Below, in pieces: positions 33,881-42,366 of a stretch of 64,000 bases of DNA. Location: assembly GCA_964428835.1 (NCBI GenBank), contig CAYRZQ010000012.1, positions 20,421-84,420 on the forward strand, in the 5' to 3' direction. The stretch comes from JAIXWP01 sp964428835 (GTDB taxonomy: Bacteria; Bacteroidota; Bacteroidia; Flavobacteriales_D; Sanyastnellaceae). A program made the position numbers and the translations under genes. Position 1 is the first letter of the stretch, and each line of letters starts with the position of its first letter. Below the pieces are notes generated by a model. The model worked only from the letters and a program-made list of their open reading frames with translations. It searched no databases and was not told the DNA's origin.

Positions 33881-34568
33881 TTTCGATAAAGCGCTTTACG
33901 TCACGGATGAGGCCGAATACAACCAATGTATCAGTTTCATAAATCACCGTCTCTGACTTGGGTACCCCGATGATGTGTTCTTCTAATTCTACTTCACCAT
34001 CTTGATTTTCTTTCATCTCATAAGCTCTCTTGAGCGTAATGAGTGTGAGACCATATTTATCACGCAAACCAATATCTTCGAGCGTGCGATTGGCGACACC
34101 TTTCGGACATTTTATTTCCGCAATTTCATATTCATCAGGAAGGCGCAAGAAGGCTGTGATACTTGGATTTAATAGGCGCTCGGCAACGATGGTAGCTACT
34201 TCACTTTCTGGAGAAAGAATTTCCTCCACACCTATTTTTTCCAAAATTCTTTTTTGCGTTTCACCGCTGGCACGCGCGATAACGCGGGGAATGCCCATGT
34301 CGATAAGGTTTATAGCAGTGAGAACGGTAGCTTCAAAGTTTTCTCCAATAGCAATTATCACTGCTTTCATTTCATGAATGCGATTGGCTTCAAGCACTTT
34401 TTTATCAGTGCTGTCTAGCGCAATGGCTAGTGAAACGGTGTCTTTGATGTCTTCGATTTTTTCTTCGTCCATATCGAAGGCATAGACTTCGGCGCCTTGC
34501 GCAGCAAGGCGTTGACAAATTTCACGACCGTATCGGCCCGCGCCGATTACCGCATATTTTTTAGGCAT
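33870..34568 (-). CDS. KtrA/TrkA-type RCK potassium-channel regulator
   Basis: The protein has 232 residues. The RCK_N Rossmann domain (1 to about 130) has the nucleotide loop VIGAGRYGREIC and the acidic strand end FDMDEEK; an RCK_C domain (about 140-230) follows. It binds NAD(H)/ATP and gates a KtrB/TrkH-type potassium channel from the cytoplasm. No channel gene is adjacent. A -7 box TATATTTG lies at 34594-34587, about 20 bases before the ATG. It is about twice as short as TrkA proteins with tandem RCKs, which favours the KtrA type. Confidence 0.9.
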   Translation of the reverse strand: MPKKYAVIGAGRYGREICQRLAAQGAEVYAFDMDEEKIEDIKDTVSLAIALDSTDKKVLEANRIHEMKAVIIAIGENFEATVLTAINLIDMGIPRVIARASGETQKRILEKIGVEEILSPESEVATIVAERLLNPSITAFLRLPDEYEIAEIKCPKGVANRTLEDIGLRDKYGLTLITLKRAYEMKENQDGEVELEEHIIGVPKSETVIYETDTLVVFGLIRDVKRFIEINE

Positions 34569-34674
34569 AACATTTCTTTTCTAATACAAATATATACTAA
34601 GCGCATCGTCAGGACTGTGAACTCAGTCCCAGAAAAGAGAAACGGGATATTAAGAATCTAACCTTACCCACCTA

Positions 34675-35949
34675 TCATCGTTTCAGCAAGCTCGTCAATA
34701 CCTCTCCAAACAAGAAAACATCTTCAAACGAATTGTAAAGCGGGACGGGGGCGAGGCGAATCACATTAGGCTCTCTCCAATCCACGATGACACCATGGGC
34801 TGCCAGATCTCGCACCAGTTGTTTGGTGGCACCCGGAACGACAATGCTCAATTGACATCCGCGTTGAGAAGGATCGCTCGGCGTGAGGATGTGCAGTGCG
34901 ACATTTGTTTGTGCTGCTACTTGTTGCACCACGAATTCAAGATATCCTGTCAGTTGAATAGCCTTTTCGCGCAAGGCTTTCATTCCTACTTTATCAAAAA
35001 TCTCCAAAGACGCCATGTGCGCGGCCATGCTGAGCACGGGCGCGTTGCTCATCTGCCAAGCTTCTGCACTTTCAATTGGATCAAAACCCGGCTGCATTTG
35101 AAAACGTGTCGATTTGTTGTGTCCCCACCAACCTGCGAGGCGCAACAAATTTTTATCTGCATGATGTCTTTCATGCACAAATGCACCAGCCACACCGCCA
35201 GGGCCGCTATTGAGATATTTGTAACTGCACCAGCAAGCGAAATCTGCACCGTCGTCATGAAGGTTCATTGGCACATTCCCTGCGGCGTGCGCTAAATCAA
35301 ATCCTGCCTTTGCACCTGCAGCATGGGCTGCGGCAGTTATTTCTTTGATATTAAAAAATTGACCAGTGAAATAATTTACAGCACCAAAACAAACCAATGC
35401 CAATTCATCGCCGAGCTCATTTATTTTAGATATGATATCTTCCGTTCTTAATGTCACCTCGCCTGCACGGGGCTGCATTTCTACCAGCACATCGCTTGGC
35501 TCGAAACCATGAAGTTTTGCCTGCGATTCAAAAGTATAGTGATCACTCGGAAATGGCTTTGTTTCAAAGAGTATTTTTTTTCGCTTTCCCGTCGGCTTGT
35601 AAAATGAAATCATCAGCAAATGAAGGTTCACGGTGAGCTGATTCATTACCACCACTTCACTTTCTTTTGCGCCTACGATTTTTGCACTGGGGGCCGCAAA
35701 CATTTCATGATAACTATACCAAGGTCTGCGCGCCTCAAAATGACCTTCTACGCCATATTTCGCCCAATCTTCCAACTCCTGAAGCACCGAATCTTTAGTG
35801 CTCTTGGGTTGTAATCCCAAAGAGTTTCCGGTGAAATAGAGCATATTTTTTCCTTGATGTTGAGGAAAATGAAACTGCTCGCGCCAAGCGGCCAGTGGGT
35901 CATGCTGGTCTTGGTTTTTTGCAAAAGAAAGATGGTATTCGTAGGTCAT
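34675..35949 (-). CDS. kynU: Kynureninase
   Basis: The protein has 424 residues, the family length. It cleaves kynurenine or 3-hydroxykynurenine to (hydroxy)anthranilate and alanine with PLP. The PLP-Lys segment is CSYKYLNSGPGGVAG; FDLAHAAGNVPMNLHDDGADFACW and YFTGNSLGLQPKS are also characteristic. No other kynurenine-pathway gene is in the window, so it cannot be seen whether it serves tryptophan breakdown or NAD synthesis. It is divergent from hemL. Confidence 0.95.
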   Translation of the reverse strand: MTYEYHLSFAKNQDQHDPLAAWREQFHFPQHQGKNMLYFTGNSLGLQPKSTKDSVLQELEDWAKYGVEGHFEARRPWYSYHEMFAAPSAKIVGAKESEVVVMNQLTVNLHLLMISFYKPTGKRKKILFETKPFPSDHYTFESQAKLHGFEPSDVLVEMQPRAGEVTLRTEDIISKINELGDELALVCFGAVNYFTGQFFNIKEITAAAHAAGAKAGFDLAHAAGNVPMNLHDDGADFACWCSYKYLNSGPGGVAGAFVHERHHADKNLLRLAGWWGHNKSTRFQMQPGFDPIESAEAWQMSNAPVLSMAAHMASLEIFDKVGMKALREKAIQLTGYLEFVVQQVAAQTNVALHILTPSDPSQRGCQLSIVVPGATKQLVRDLAAHGVIVDWREPNVIRLAPVPLYNSFEDVFLFGEVLTSLLKR

Positions 35950-36000
35950 AAGACATCAACTTGAGCCGCGAATATACCACGATTGACAAAAGAATGAGAA

Positions 36001-36028
36001 TTGTGGAGGAGGTGAGCAAGTATATTTG
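36001..36028 (+). promoter_or_regulatory. Bacteroidota-type promoter of hemL
   Basis: TTG (36001-36003), 17 bases, TATATTTG (36021-36028): an exact match. The start codon GTG is only 18 bases further, so the leader is very short. Confidence 0.65.
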
Positions 36029-36045
36029 CCGCAAAATATACAGAC

Positions 36046-37338
36046 GTGAAAAGAACAGTTTCAGAATCATTATTTGAGAAAGCGAAAACATTGTTTCCAG
36101 GCGGTGTAAACTCGCCCGTGCGCGCATTTAAATCAGTTGGTGGAAGCCCAATATTTTTTGAGCGCGGTCAGGGAGCTTATGTTTGGGATGAGGATGGGAA
36201 TAAATTTCTTGATTTTTGCTGTTCATGGGGTCCGCTTATTCTTGGCCATGCCCATCCAGATGTAGTTGCCGCGGTACAAACGCAAGTAGCCAAAGGAAGC
36301 AGCTTCGGAGCACCGACACGAATGGAGAATGAATTAGCGGATTTGATTTTATCGAACCATCCTTATGTAGAAAAAATTCGATTTGTAAGCAGTGGTACGG
36401 AAGCGGCGATGAGCGCGATTCGTCTTGCCCGCGGATATACTGGTCGCGACAAGATCATCAAATTCGAAGGTTGTTACCATGGTCACGTAGATAGTCTTTT
36501 GGTAAAAGCGGGTAGTGGTCTGGCTACGCTTGGAACGAGCAGCAGTGCCGGTATTCCGCAGGCGTATGTCAACGAAACAATCGTGCTTCCGCTCAATGAT
36601 AAAGCCGCAGTAGAAGAAGCGATTAAAGTTTATAAAGATCAAATAGCGGTAGTTGCAATTGAACCCATTCCCGCAAATAATGGGCTTCTCCTGCAAGAGG
36701 GTGACTTCTTGAGGTTCTTGAGAGAAGTGTGTACAAGAGAAAAAATTGTATTGCTATTTGACGAAGTAATTTCTGGTTTCCGTGTTGGATTTACAGGCGC
36801 TTCAGGATACTATGACATCAAGCCAGATGTAATTGCTTTTGGTAAAATTATCGGTGGAGGAATGCCCGTTGGTGCCTACGCCAGCAGCGCGGAAATTATG
36901 AGCAAGGTTGCTCCTGATGGCCCGGTTTATCAAGCAGGAACATTATCGGGAAACCCTGTTGCGATGGCCGCTGGGATAGCACAACTTAAACAGTGCTTGC
37001 AGCCAGGTTTCTATGAGTCGTTGAAAGCCAAAACCGAACGTTTAGTCGGTTCTATCGTAGCTCATGCTCAATCAAAGGGTTACAAATTCAATATGTTCAA
37101 TGTGGGGTCAATTTTCTGGGTTTCATTTTCAGAAAAGAAATCTGTTCGTAGAATGGACGAGATTGATGAAAATGGCATGAAGAAGTTCGCACCTCTTCAC
37201 CTCGCTCTTTTGGAGCGCGGCGTTTATCTAGGGCCGAGTGGCTATGAAGTAGGTTTCGTTTCGGCGGCACATACAGATGCTGACATCGATTTTGCGATCA
37301 AAGCTTTCTGTGATTCGTTGGATGAATTGACGTGGTAA
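36046..37338 (+). CDS. hemL: Glutamate-1-semialdehyde 2,1-aminomutase
   Basis: The protein has 430 residues and makes 5-aminolevulinate for heme by the C5 pathway, with PLP. It has the N-terminal FPGGVNSPVRAFKSVGG, SSGTEAAMSAIRLARG, the segment LLFDEVISGFRVGFTGASG and the PLP-Lys in VIAFGKIIGGGMPVGAY. The start is GTG at 36046, supported by the promoter. Heme supply matters for the cytochromes encoded at 45442-57168. Its 3' end is four bases from the convergent UbiA-like gene. Confidence 0.97.
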   Translation: MKRTVSESLFEKAKTLFPGGVNSPVRAFKSVGGSPIFFERGQGAYVWDEDGNKFLDFCCSWGPLILGHAHPDVVAAVQTQVAKGSSFGAPTRMENELADLILSNHPYVEKIRFVSSGTEAAMSAIRLARGYTGRDKIIKFEGCYHGHVDSLLVKAGSGLATLGTSSSAGIPQAYVNETIVLPLNDKAAVEEAIKVYKDQIAVVAIEPIPANNGLLLQEGDFLRFLREVCTREKIVLLFDEVISGFRVGFTGASGYYDIKPDVIAFGKIIGGGMPVGAYASSAEIMSKVAPDGPVYQAGTLSGNPVAMAAGIAQLKQCLQPGFYESLKAKTERLVGSIVAHAQSKGYKFNMFNVGSIFWVSFSEKKSVRRMDEIDENGMKKFAPLHLALLERGVYLGPSGYEVGFVSAAHTDADIDFAIKAFCDSLDELTW

Positions 37339-37342
37339 TTTT

Positions 37343-38107
37343 CTAATGAAGAAAATTGTTTAGTCCAAAGTATGTTACCCCGTAAACGATAAATCCGACG
37401 TCTGCAAGCCACGTTGCACGGGCATAGCTGAGTGTTTTTATTTTTTTGAATAAAAATAAAGTATAGATACTCGCGGTGAAATACGCAATACTTGCTGAGG
37501 TGTTTTGGCCGACTAAAATGAAGCCCACAAAAGACGCGACAAGTGCAACCCAAATTGCAGAGTAGAATTTTTTTTCTGAAAATATTTTTGGCAAAGTATT
37601 TTCCTGATTCTTAGTGAAAACTACGTCTCTGTAGTCGTACACGAGAGATAGAGAAAAGGTTAGAAAGAAGATTTGAAGGAAAATTTCAAATACCGAATGA
37701 TCGTTCGGTAAGAAGAATAAACTATTGTCAAATGCAACACCTACTGTCATAAGCGACCAGCAAACAGCAATCGAAATCGGTTTTAATAGTGGATGGTTGC
37801 GAAGTGCCCATTTAGAAGGAATAACATACAGCGTCAATATTATTCCAGCGATGATCACTGTAGTGATTTGCTCCTTACTCAAGACCATTCCGGCACCAAA
37901 GGCTATGATCATCAATAGCAGCGAGATAATAGACACCGAAAGGAGTGCTTTTGGAGGTGCTAGTTCACGACGTAGAAAAATATAGATAGAGGCTGTAGAA
38001 AAGAAGGTAAATGTGATTGCGCTATTAGGCTCAGTTAATACAGATAGGAATACGGCACAGAGCCCTAAGAATATTGAATGAATGATGATTTGTCTTCGCG
38101 TCATCAT
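37343..38107 (-). CDS. UbiA-like integral membrane protein of unknown substrate
   Basis: The protein has 254 residues and about eight predicted helices. The stretch SLVYDYRDVVFTKNQENTLPKIF resembles the second Asp-rich motif of UbiA prenyltransferases (DxRDxxxDxxxGxxTLP). The first Asp-rich motif (NDxxDxxxD) is not visible near the N-terminus, so prenyl-diphosphate chemistry is doubtful. It is short for UbiA (usually about 285-300). Its ATG overlaps the stop of the upstream hypothetical gene by four bases, so the pair is coupled. Confidence 0.6.
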   Translation of the reverse strand: MMTRRQIIIHSIFLGLCAVFLSVLTEPNSAITFTFFSTASIYIFLRRELAPPKALLSVSIISLLLMIIAFGAGMVLSKEQITTVIIAGIILTLYVIPSKWALRNHPLLKPISIAVCWSLMTVGVAFDNSLFFLPNDHSVFEIFLQIFFLTFSLSLVYDYRDVVFTKNQENTLPKIFSEKKFYSAIWVALVASFVGFILVGQNTSASIAYFTASIYTLFLFKKIKTLSYARATWLADVGFIVYGVTYFGLNNFLH

Positions 38108-38715
38108 CGCGTCACAAAATACAGTGTAACACCCACTGCACTGCCTAAGAATCCAGACCAGAGAGAGGTGATGAGTTTTTTCGTACGTGCTGGAGGCTCA
38201 TAGCCATCGGCATAAATATCATTGTACTTATAATTGATATTGGTCATCGTGTGCTCACGAATTTTAACTTTTCCAATAAACTGTAGAAGAGTGTAAATGA
38301 CTGGAGGCCCTACTGCTGTGAAGTATCCATCTTGTCCTATGAATCCTATCACTGTGCACGATACAAAGCCAATGGCTGCAATATGTCTCGCTTTAAAATT
38401 ACTGCGTGCATCATTTTGTCCTGCGAGGAAAGCGCGCATTTGAGAGGCGTCGTATATATTATTGGCAAACAAAGTATCCATTTCATAGATGATCACTTCT
38501 GGGCTGCCTGCTTTGGTATAGCTGAATACTTCGCCTCTATTGGCAGTTAGCGTTTTTACTTTTCCATTGCGTTTGGTGTATTCATAAGTGATCACAAACC
38601 CTGAATCGCTCACCAGGCGGCAATTACGTTCCTGACCATTCATCAAAAGAATTTTATCCTGCGCGAAAAGCGGGGTCAAAAAAAGAAATGCGATGATTGC
38701 GAAAAAGTACTTCAT
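38104..38715 (-). CDS. Conserved hypothetical exported membrane protein
   Basis: From the ATG at 38715 the protein has 203 residues; a TTG further upstream is less likely because the ATG gives a clean signal peptide (MKYFFAIIAFLFLTPLFAQ). A beta-rich N-terminal domain (DKILLMNGQERNCRLVSDSG ... EYTKRNGKVKTL) is followed by hydrophobic segments at about 108-125 and 180-200. I recognise it only as a Bacteroidota-type hypothetical. A seven-bp hairpin sits directly against the start codon. It lies between comF and the UbiA-like gene on the same strand. Confidence 0.7.
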   Translation of the reverse strand: MKYFFAIIAFLFLTPLFAQDKILLMNGQERNCRLVSDSGFVITYEYTKRNGKVKTLTANRGEVFSYTKAGSPEVIIYEMDTLFANNIYDASQMRAFLAGQNDARSNFKARHIAAIGFVSCTVIGFIGQDGYFTAVGPPVIYTLLQFIGKVKIREHTMTNINYKYNDIYADGYEPPARTKKLITSLWSGFLGSAVGVTLYFVTR

Positions 38716-38733
38716 ATTAGGTTCAAACCTAAT
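38716..38733 (-). promoter_or_regulatory. Small inverted repeat abutting a start codon
   Basis: ATTAGGT and ACCTAAT (seven-bp arms, four-base loop) end at the base next to the ATG at 38715-38713 on the minus strand. It could limit ribosome access or mark an operator. Confidence 0.35.
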
Positions 38734-38742
38734 CAAAAAAAA

Positions 38743-39435
38743 TTAACGCACGGGTCGCGCTAAGGATGCAACAGAGATTTTACATCCAAAATGTTGATGT
38801 ACTGCATTCACGCAAGCCTCAATGGTAGCGCCTGTTGTGATTACGTCATCGACAAGGAGACAATGAGAGGTTTTATTGAAAATTTCACGATCAAGAGAGA
38901 AGATGTCGTTCACATTTTGCCAACGTTCCCAACGGGAGCGCCGCGTTTGAGATGCGGTATGAACATTTCTTTTGAGGGCGTGTGCCCGCCATTTGACGCG
39001 CATGGTGTCGCTCATTCCCATGGCTATCATGGCGCTTTGATTGTAGCCGCGCTCTAATTCCTTGAGAGGGTGGAGAGGCACTGGCACAATAAGATCTATA
39101 TTTTTCCATTCTGGTGCCCGAGAGAGTTCTGCGCCGAATAGTTTTCCTAGCTGCACACCCACGGCTTTATTTCCGTCGTATTTAAGTTCGTGAATCAATC
39201 GGTGCGCCATGCCTTTGCGGCTCATACGCAAAAACGCCGTGGCCATTTCTACATTCGCTTTTCCCCAAAATAATTTTTCAATTGCATTTTCTCGCTCATG
39301 ATGCATGCGAGCGCGCGGCAGCGCCAGCAGGCAGTGCACGCACAATGCTTTTTCGGTGAAGTAAAGCGGCTTCTCACAACCTGCACAATAGCGAGGAAAT
39401 GAGAGATGAAAAAAATCTTTGATGTATGGATTCAT
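38743..39435 (-). CDS. comF: ComF-family phosphoribosyltransferase-like protein
   Basis: The protein has 230 residues. An N-terminal zinc-finger-like motif CAGCEKPLYFTEKALCVHC is followed by a phosphoribosyltransferase fold with the PRPP loop LLVDDVITTGATIEAC and the family motif VPVPLHPLKELERGYNQSAMIA. ComF is linked to DNA uptake in competent bacteria and is widespread in others, where its role is unclear. It follows rfaE2 by 38 bases on the same strand. Confidence 0.9.
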   Translation of the reverse strand: MNPYIKDFFHLSFPRYCAGCEKPLYFTEKALCVHCLLALPRARMHHERENAIEKLFWGKANVEMATAFLRMSRKGMAHRLIHELKYDGNKAVGVQLGKLFGAELSRAPEWKNIDLIVPVPLHPLKELERGYNQSAMIAMGMSDTMRVKWRAHALKRNVHTASQTRRSRWERWQNVNDIFSLDREIFNKTSHCLLVDDVITTGATIEACVNAVHQHFGCKISVASLARPVR

Positions 39436-39473
39436 ACTTCAAAGACAGTAAAAACCGAATGAATATTCTATTC

Positions 39474-39980
39474 TTAGTTATGCGTATTTCGCATTTTGTT
39501 GACAGCGGCAGTTGTCGAAAAGCCTGCCACAAGTGGAATAGAGGCTACATAACCTCCGTATGACTTTACTTCTTTTGAACCTACCATATAGGTTTTTTTA
39601 GAAGCGTCCGTTTCATTTGGATCATAGTCGCCACCTTTTACGAGTACATCAGGTTTAATCGCAACGATAAGTTCAAGAGGAGTTGGTTCGCTGAAAATAA
39701 TTGTTGCATCCGCTGCTCGAAGCGCCGCAACAACTGCAGCACGTGCGTTTTCAGGATGAATGGGGCGTTCTGGTCCTTTGTTGAGAGAGCGCACAGATGC
39801 GTCATCATTGATGCCAACCACAAGTCGCTCTCCTAATTTTTTAGCTGCTTCCAAATAGGTGACGTGTCCTACATGAAGGATATCAAAAACACCATTGGTG
39901 AAAACAATACGTTCACCGTTGGCTTTCCATTGCGCCACCTGATTTTTTAAATCTTCTATGGAATCAAACACTCTAGACAT
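39474..39980 (-). CDS. rfaE2: D-glycero-beta-D-manno-heptose 1-phosphate adenylyltransferase
   Basis: The protein has 168 residues, a stand-alone form of the C-terminal domain of HldE. It makes ADP-heptose for lipopolysaccharide. The nucleotidyltransferase motif FTNGVFDILHVGH (HVGH at 36-39) and VKGGDYDPNETDASKKTY are present. The kinase half (rfaE1) is not in the window. It overlaps the upstream LPG-synthase-like gene by eight bases. Confidence 0.93.
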   Translation of the reverse strand: MSRVFDSIEDLKNQVAQWKANGERIVFTNGVFDILHVGHVTYLEAAKKLGERLVVGINDDASVRSLNKGPERPIHPENARAAVVAALRAADATIIFSEPTPLELIVAIKPDVLVKGGDYDPNETDASKKTYMVGSKEVKSYGGYVASIPLVAGFSTTAAVNKMRNTHN

Positions 39981-40941
39981 GTGTGGGCTTTGGTTTGATT
40001 TTTTTAGTAGTCACAATAAAGAAACCTACACCACCTACGATAAATTCCACAATCGTTTTTGCAACCCATGAAATCCATGCAAAGGTCAATCCCGCAGCTC
40101 CACTATAACCCAAAACTTCAAATCCAATTTTAGACATATAGTGATAAGCTCCAATTCCACCTTGCGTCGGTATGAGCATTCCAAATGCACCCGCAACCAT
40201 GAAGAACAATGTGTCTTGGATTTGCATATTTTCAGTGATAGGAAGCGCATACATCATTGTTTGGCTCATCAACAACCAACAAGCCCAAATGGCAAGTGAA
40301 CTCAGTATAAAGGCCACTCTTCTTTTCAATTTAAAAATGGACTGAATTCCATTTCCAATTCCAATAAAGAAAGAAGCTACTTTTCCAATGAATGCGATGT
40401 GACTGAATTTTTTCAAAATGTAAACAAAGACTACAAGTCCTACGATTCCGACAATCGCGAGAATGAGCAGCAGAGAGCCTTTGCCGCCGTCAACGAGAGC
40501 CATCAACTCATTCACTTCATTTTTATGAACGAGCGTTGTGATAGCGACCACGAGTACTAGAATCATCATATCTACTACACGCTCCAATATGACGGTACCG
40601 AATAATTTATCGACGGGAATATGTTCTGCTCTGTTTAGAAGTCCGCATCTGGCAAGCTCTCCGGAGCGAGGGATGAGATCATTCATCAAATATCCAAACG
40701 CTACCGAATGAATATTTGTCCAAGTATCCGACTTATAACCGAGTGGTTCAAGAATGATATTCCATCTCCAACCACGGATAATCATGGCAACATAACTAAT
40801 GATCATCGAAACGATAATCCAAAACCAGTTCGCCTGTTGAATGGATTCGACAATTTGTTTTGTGTCTACATCTTTTGATGCATACCATAGTAGCAGAAGC
40901 CCAATTGCTAGAAAAAATGTGTATTTAAGGGCGTTTTTCAT
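39973..40941 (-). CDS. LPG_synthase_TM (UPF0104) family membrane protein
   Basis: The protein has 322 residues and about eight helices. The pattern SMIISYVAMIIRGWRW, then SVAFGYLMNDLIPRSGELARCG and the late IPTQGGIGAYHYM, matches the lysylphosphatidylglycerol-synthase-type transmembrane (flippase-like) family. The aminoacyltransferase domain of true MprF is absent, so lysyl-PG synthesis is not supported; lipid or glycolipid movement is possible. It sits two bases after panD and overlaps rfaE2, forming one operon. Confidence 0.85.
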   Translation of the reverse strand: MKNALKYTFFLAIGLLLLWYASKDVDTKQIVESIQQANWFWIIVSMIISYVAMIIRGWRWNIILEPLGYKSDTWTNIHSVAFGYLMNDLIPRSGELARCGLLNRAEHIPVDKLFGTVILERVVDMMILVLVVAITTLVHKNEVNELMALVDGGKGSLLLILAIVGIVGLVVFVYILKKFSHIAFIGKVASFFIGIGNGIQSIFKLKRRVAFILSSLAIWACWLLMSQTMMYALPITENMQIQDTLFFMVAGAFGMLIPTQGGIGAYHYMSKIGFEVLGYSGAAGLTFAWISWVAKTIVEFIVGGVGFFIVTTKKIKPKPTHV

Positions 40942-40943
40942 CT

Positions 40944-41297
40944 TTATTTGATGAGCTTGTTAGAAGCAGTATCTGGAAAAATAACCCAGGGTTTGAATGT
41001 TTTTGCTTCCTCAAACTCCATCGATGCGTATGAACATACGATTACGATATCACCAACTGCGACTTTTCTTGCTGCGGGGCCATTCAAACAAACTACGCCG
41101 CTTCCTTTTTCACCAGTGATGATGTAGGTTTCGAAGCGCTCGCCATTGTTGCAGTTGAGCACTTGTACTTTTTCTCCTTCAATCATGTTGGCTGCTTCCA
41201 TCAAAAGCGGATCGAGGGTAATACTACCGATGTAATTTAGATCCGCTTCCGTTACTGTAACGCGATGGATCTTTGATTTCAAAACTTCTATTCGCAT
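40944..41297 (-). CDS. panD: Aspartate 1-decarboxylase (pyruvoyl enzyme precursor)
   Basis: The protein has 117 residues. It makes beta-alanine for pantothenate and CoA. Self-cleavage occurs at Gly24-Ser25 in NYIGSITLDP, leaving a pyruvoyl group on the new N-terminus. LNGPAARKVAVGDIVIVCSYA is the family signature. It is first in the operon panD, LPG-like, rfaE2, comF and has a promoter at 41331-41305. Confidence 0.97.
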   Translation of the reverse strand: MRIEVLKSKIHRVTVTEADLNYIGSITLDPLLMEAANMIEGEKVQVLNCNNGERFETYIITGEKGSGVVCLNGPAARKVAVGDIVIVCSYASMEFEEAKTFKPWVIFPDTASNKLIK

Positions 41298-41304
41298 TGC
41301 GGCG

Positions 41305-41331
41305 CAAAGATAGAGTAATTAAAACCTTCAA
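41305..41331 (-). promoter_or_regulatory. Bacteroidota-type promoter of panD
   Basis: On the minus strand TTG (41331-41329), 16 bases, TATCTTTG (41312-41305), seven bases ahead of the ATG. The transcript could be nearly leaderless. Confidence 0.5.
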
Positions 41332-41385
41332 TCGCTATTCTGTTTTGTTCGAATAATGTTACCTTTCAAGTCCTAAAATGAGTAT

Positions 41386-42321
41386 ATGAAGTTAAATGAG
41401 CTTTTGGGAATACAACATCCCATTATCGTGGCGCCGATGTTTTTGGTGTCGAATGTAGCAATGGTGGTCGAGGCGTGTGAAAGTGGCGCCAGCGGCTCGT
41501 TTCCAGCTCTTAACTTCCGATCTGATGATGAGCTCAGAAAGGCGATTCATGAAATTCGGTCAAAAACAAAACATCCTTTTGGTGTAAATCTTATCGTGAA
41601 TAAGAGCAATCCCAAGGCCGCTCAACAACTCAATACGCTCATTGAACTAAAGGTTCCATACATCATCACGTCTTTAGGCAGTCCGGAAGAGGTAATTAGA
41701 CGGGCAAAAGAGGTGGGCACTAAAGTTTTTTGTGACGTCACCAATCTTGAGTATGCACTCAAAGTACAAAAGCTCGGTGCCGATGGAGTGATCGCTGTGA
41801 ACAATAGAGCTGGTGGGCATTGTGGGCCAATTTCTCCGGAAGAGTTGATTCCTCAATTGGTGAAAAATCTCTCGATTCCAGTTATTTCGGCTGGTGGCAT
41901 CGCACATAAAAAAGATGTTGATCATGTGCTATCTCTTGGAGCTGCTGGCGTAAGTGTTGGAACCATTTTCCTAGCATCATCTGAGGCTCCACTCTCCGAG
42001 GATTATCGCAAGGCTTTGGTGGATTATGGAGAAAAAGATATCGTTCTTACCACCAAGATGTCGGGCTCTCATTTGACCGTAATCAACACGCCTTATGTGC
42101 AAAGCATAGGTACGAAGGCGACGTTTCTGGAGCGTTTGGCAAACAAGAATAAGTGGCTCAAGAAATACATCAAGATGATTATTTTTATCAAAGGCATGCG
42201 TACCATCGAGAAGTCAGCGTTCAAAGCGACATATAAAACTGTGTGGTGCGCTGGCCCTGCCATCGAACACATTCATAGCATTCGACCATTGAAGGCGATA
42301 ATGAAAGACCTCACCGAGTAA
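41386..42321 (+). CDS. Nitronate monooxygenase / 2-nitropropane dioxygenase-type flavoprotein
   Basis: The protein has 311 residues and a TIM-barrel FMN fold. It has the N-terminal LLGIQHPIIVAPM, the conserved His in NNRAGGHCGPISPEEL, ISAGGIAHKKDV for phosphate binding and LGAAGVSVGTIFLASSEAP. Members oxidise alkyl nitronates or act as quinone/enoyl reductases; the substrate here is open. The C-terminal 80 residues lack recognisable extra domains. A hairpin covers its stop codon. Confidence 0.88.
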   Translation: MKLNELLGIQHPIIVAPMFLVSNVAMVVEACESGASGSFPALNFRSDDELRKAIHEIRSKTKHPFGVNLIVNKSNPKAAQQLNTLIELKVPYIITSLGSPEEVIRRAKEVGTKVFCDVTNLEYALKVQKLGADGVIAVNNRAGGHCGPISPEELIPQLVKNLSIPVISAGGIAHKKDVDHVLSLGAAGVSVGTIFLASSEAPLSEDYRKALVDYGEKDIVLTTKMSGSHLTVINTPYVQSIGTKATFLERLANKNKWLKKYIKMIIFIKGMRTIEKSAFKATYKTVWCAGPAIEHIHSIRPLKAIMKDLTE

Positions 42322-42343
42322 GCGTGTTACTGATGAGGTCTTT
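42304..42343 (+). terminator. Hairpin spanning the stop codon of the nitronate monooxygenase gene
   Basis: AAAGACCTCA (42304-42313) and TGAGGTCTTT (42334-42343) are a perfect 10-bp stem with a 20-base loop; the stop codon (42319-42321) lies in the loop. The following T run is poor. Confidence 0.5.
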
Positions 42344-42366
42344 CTATGTTATAAAGCAAGAAAATC

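Noticed and set aside
39973..40941. MprF lysyl-phosphatidylglycerol synthase
   Set aside because: Only the transmembrane family is present; the aminoacyltransferase domain is missing.
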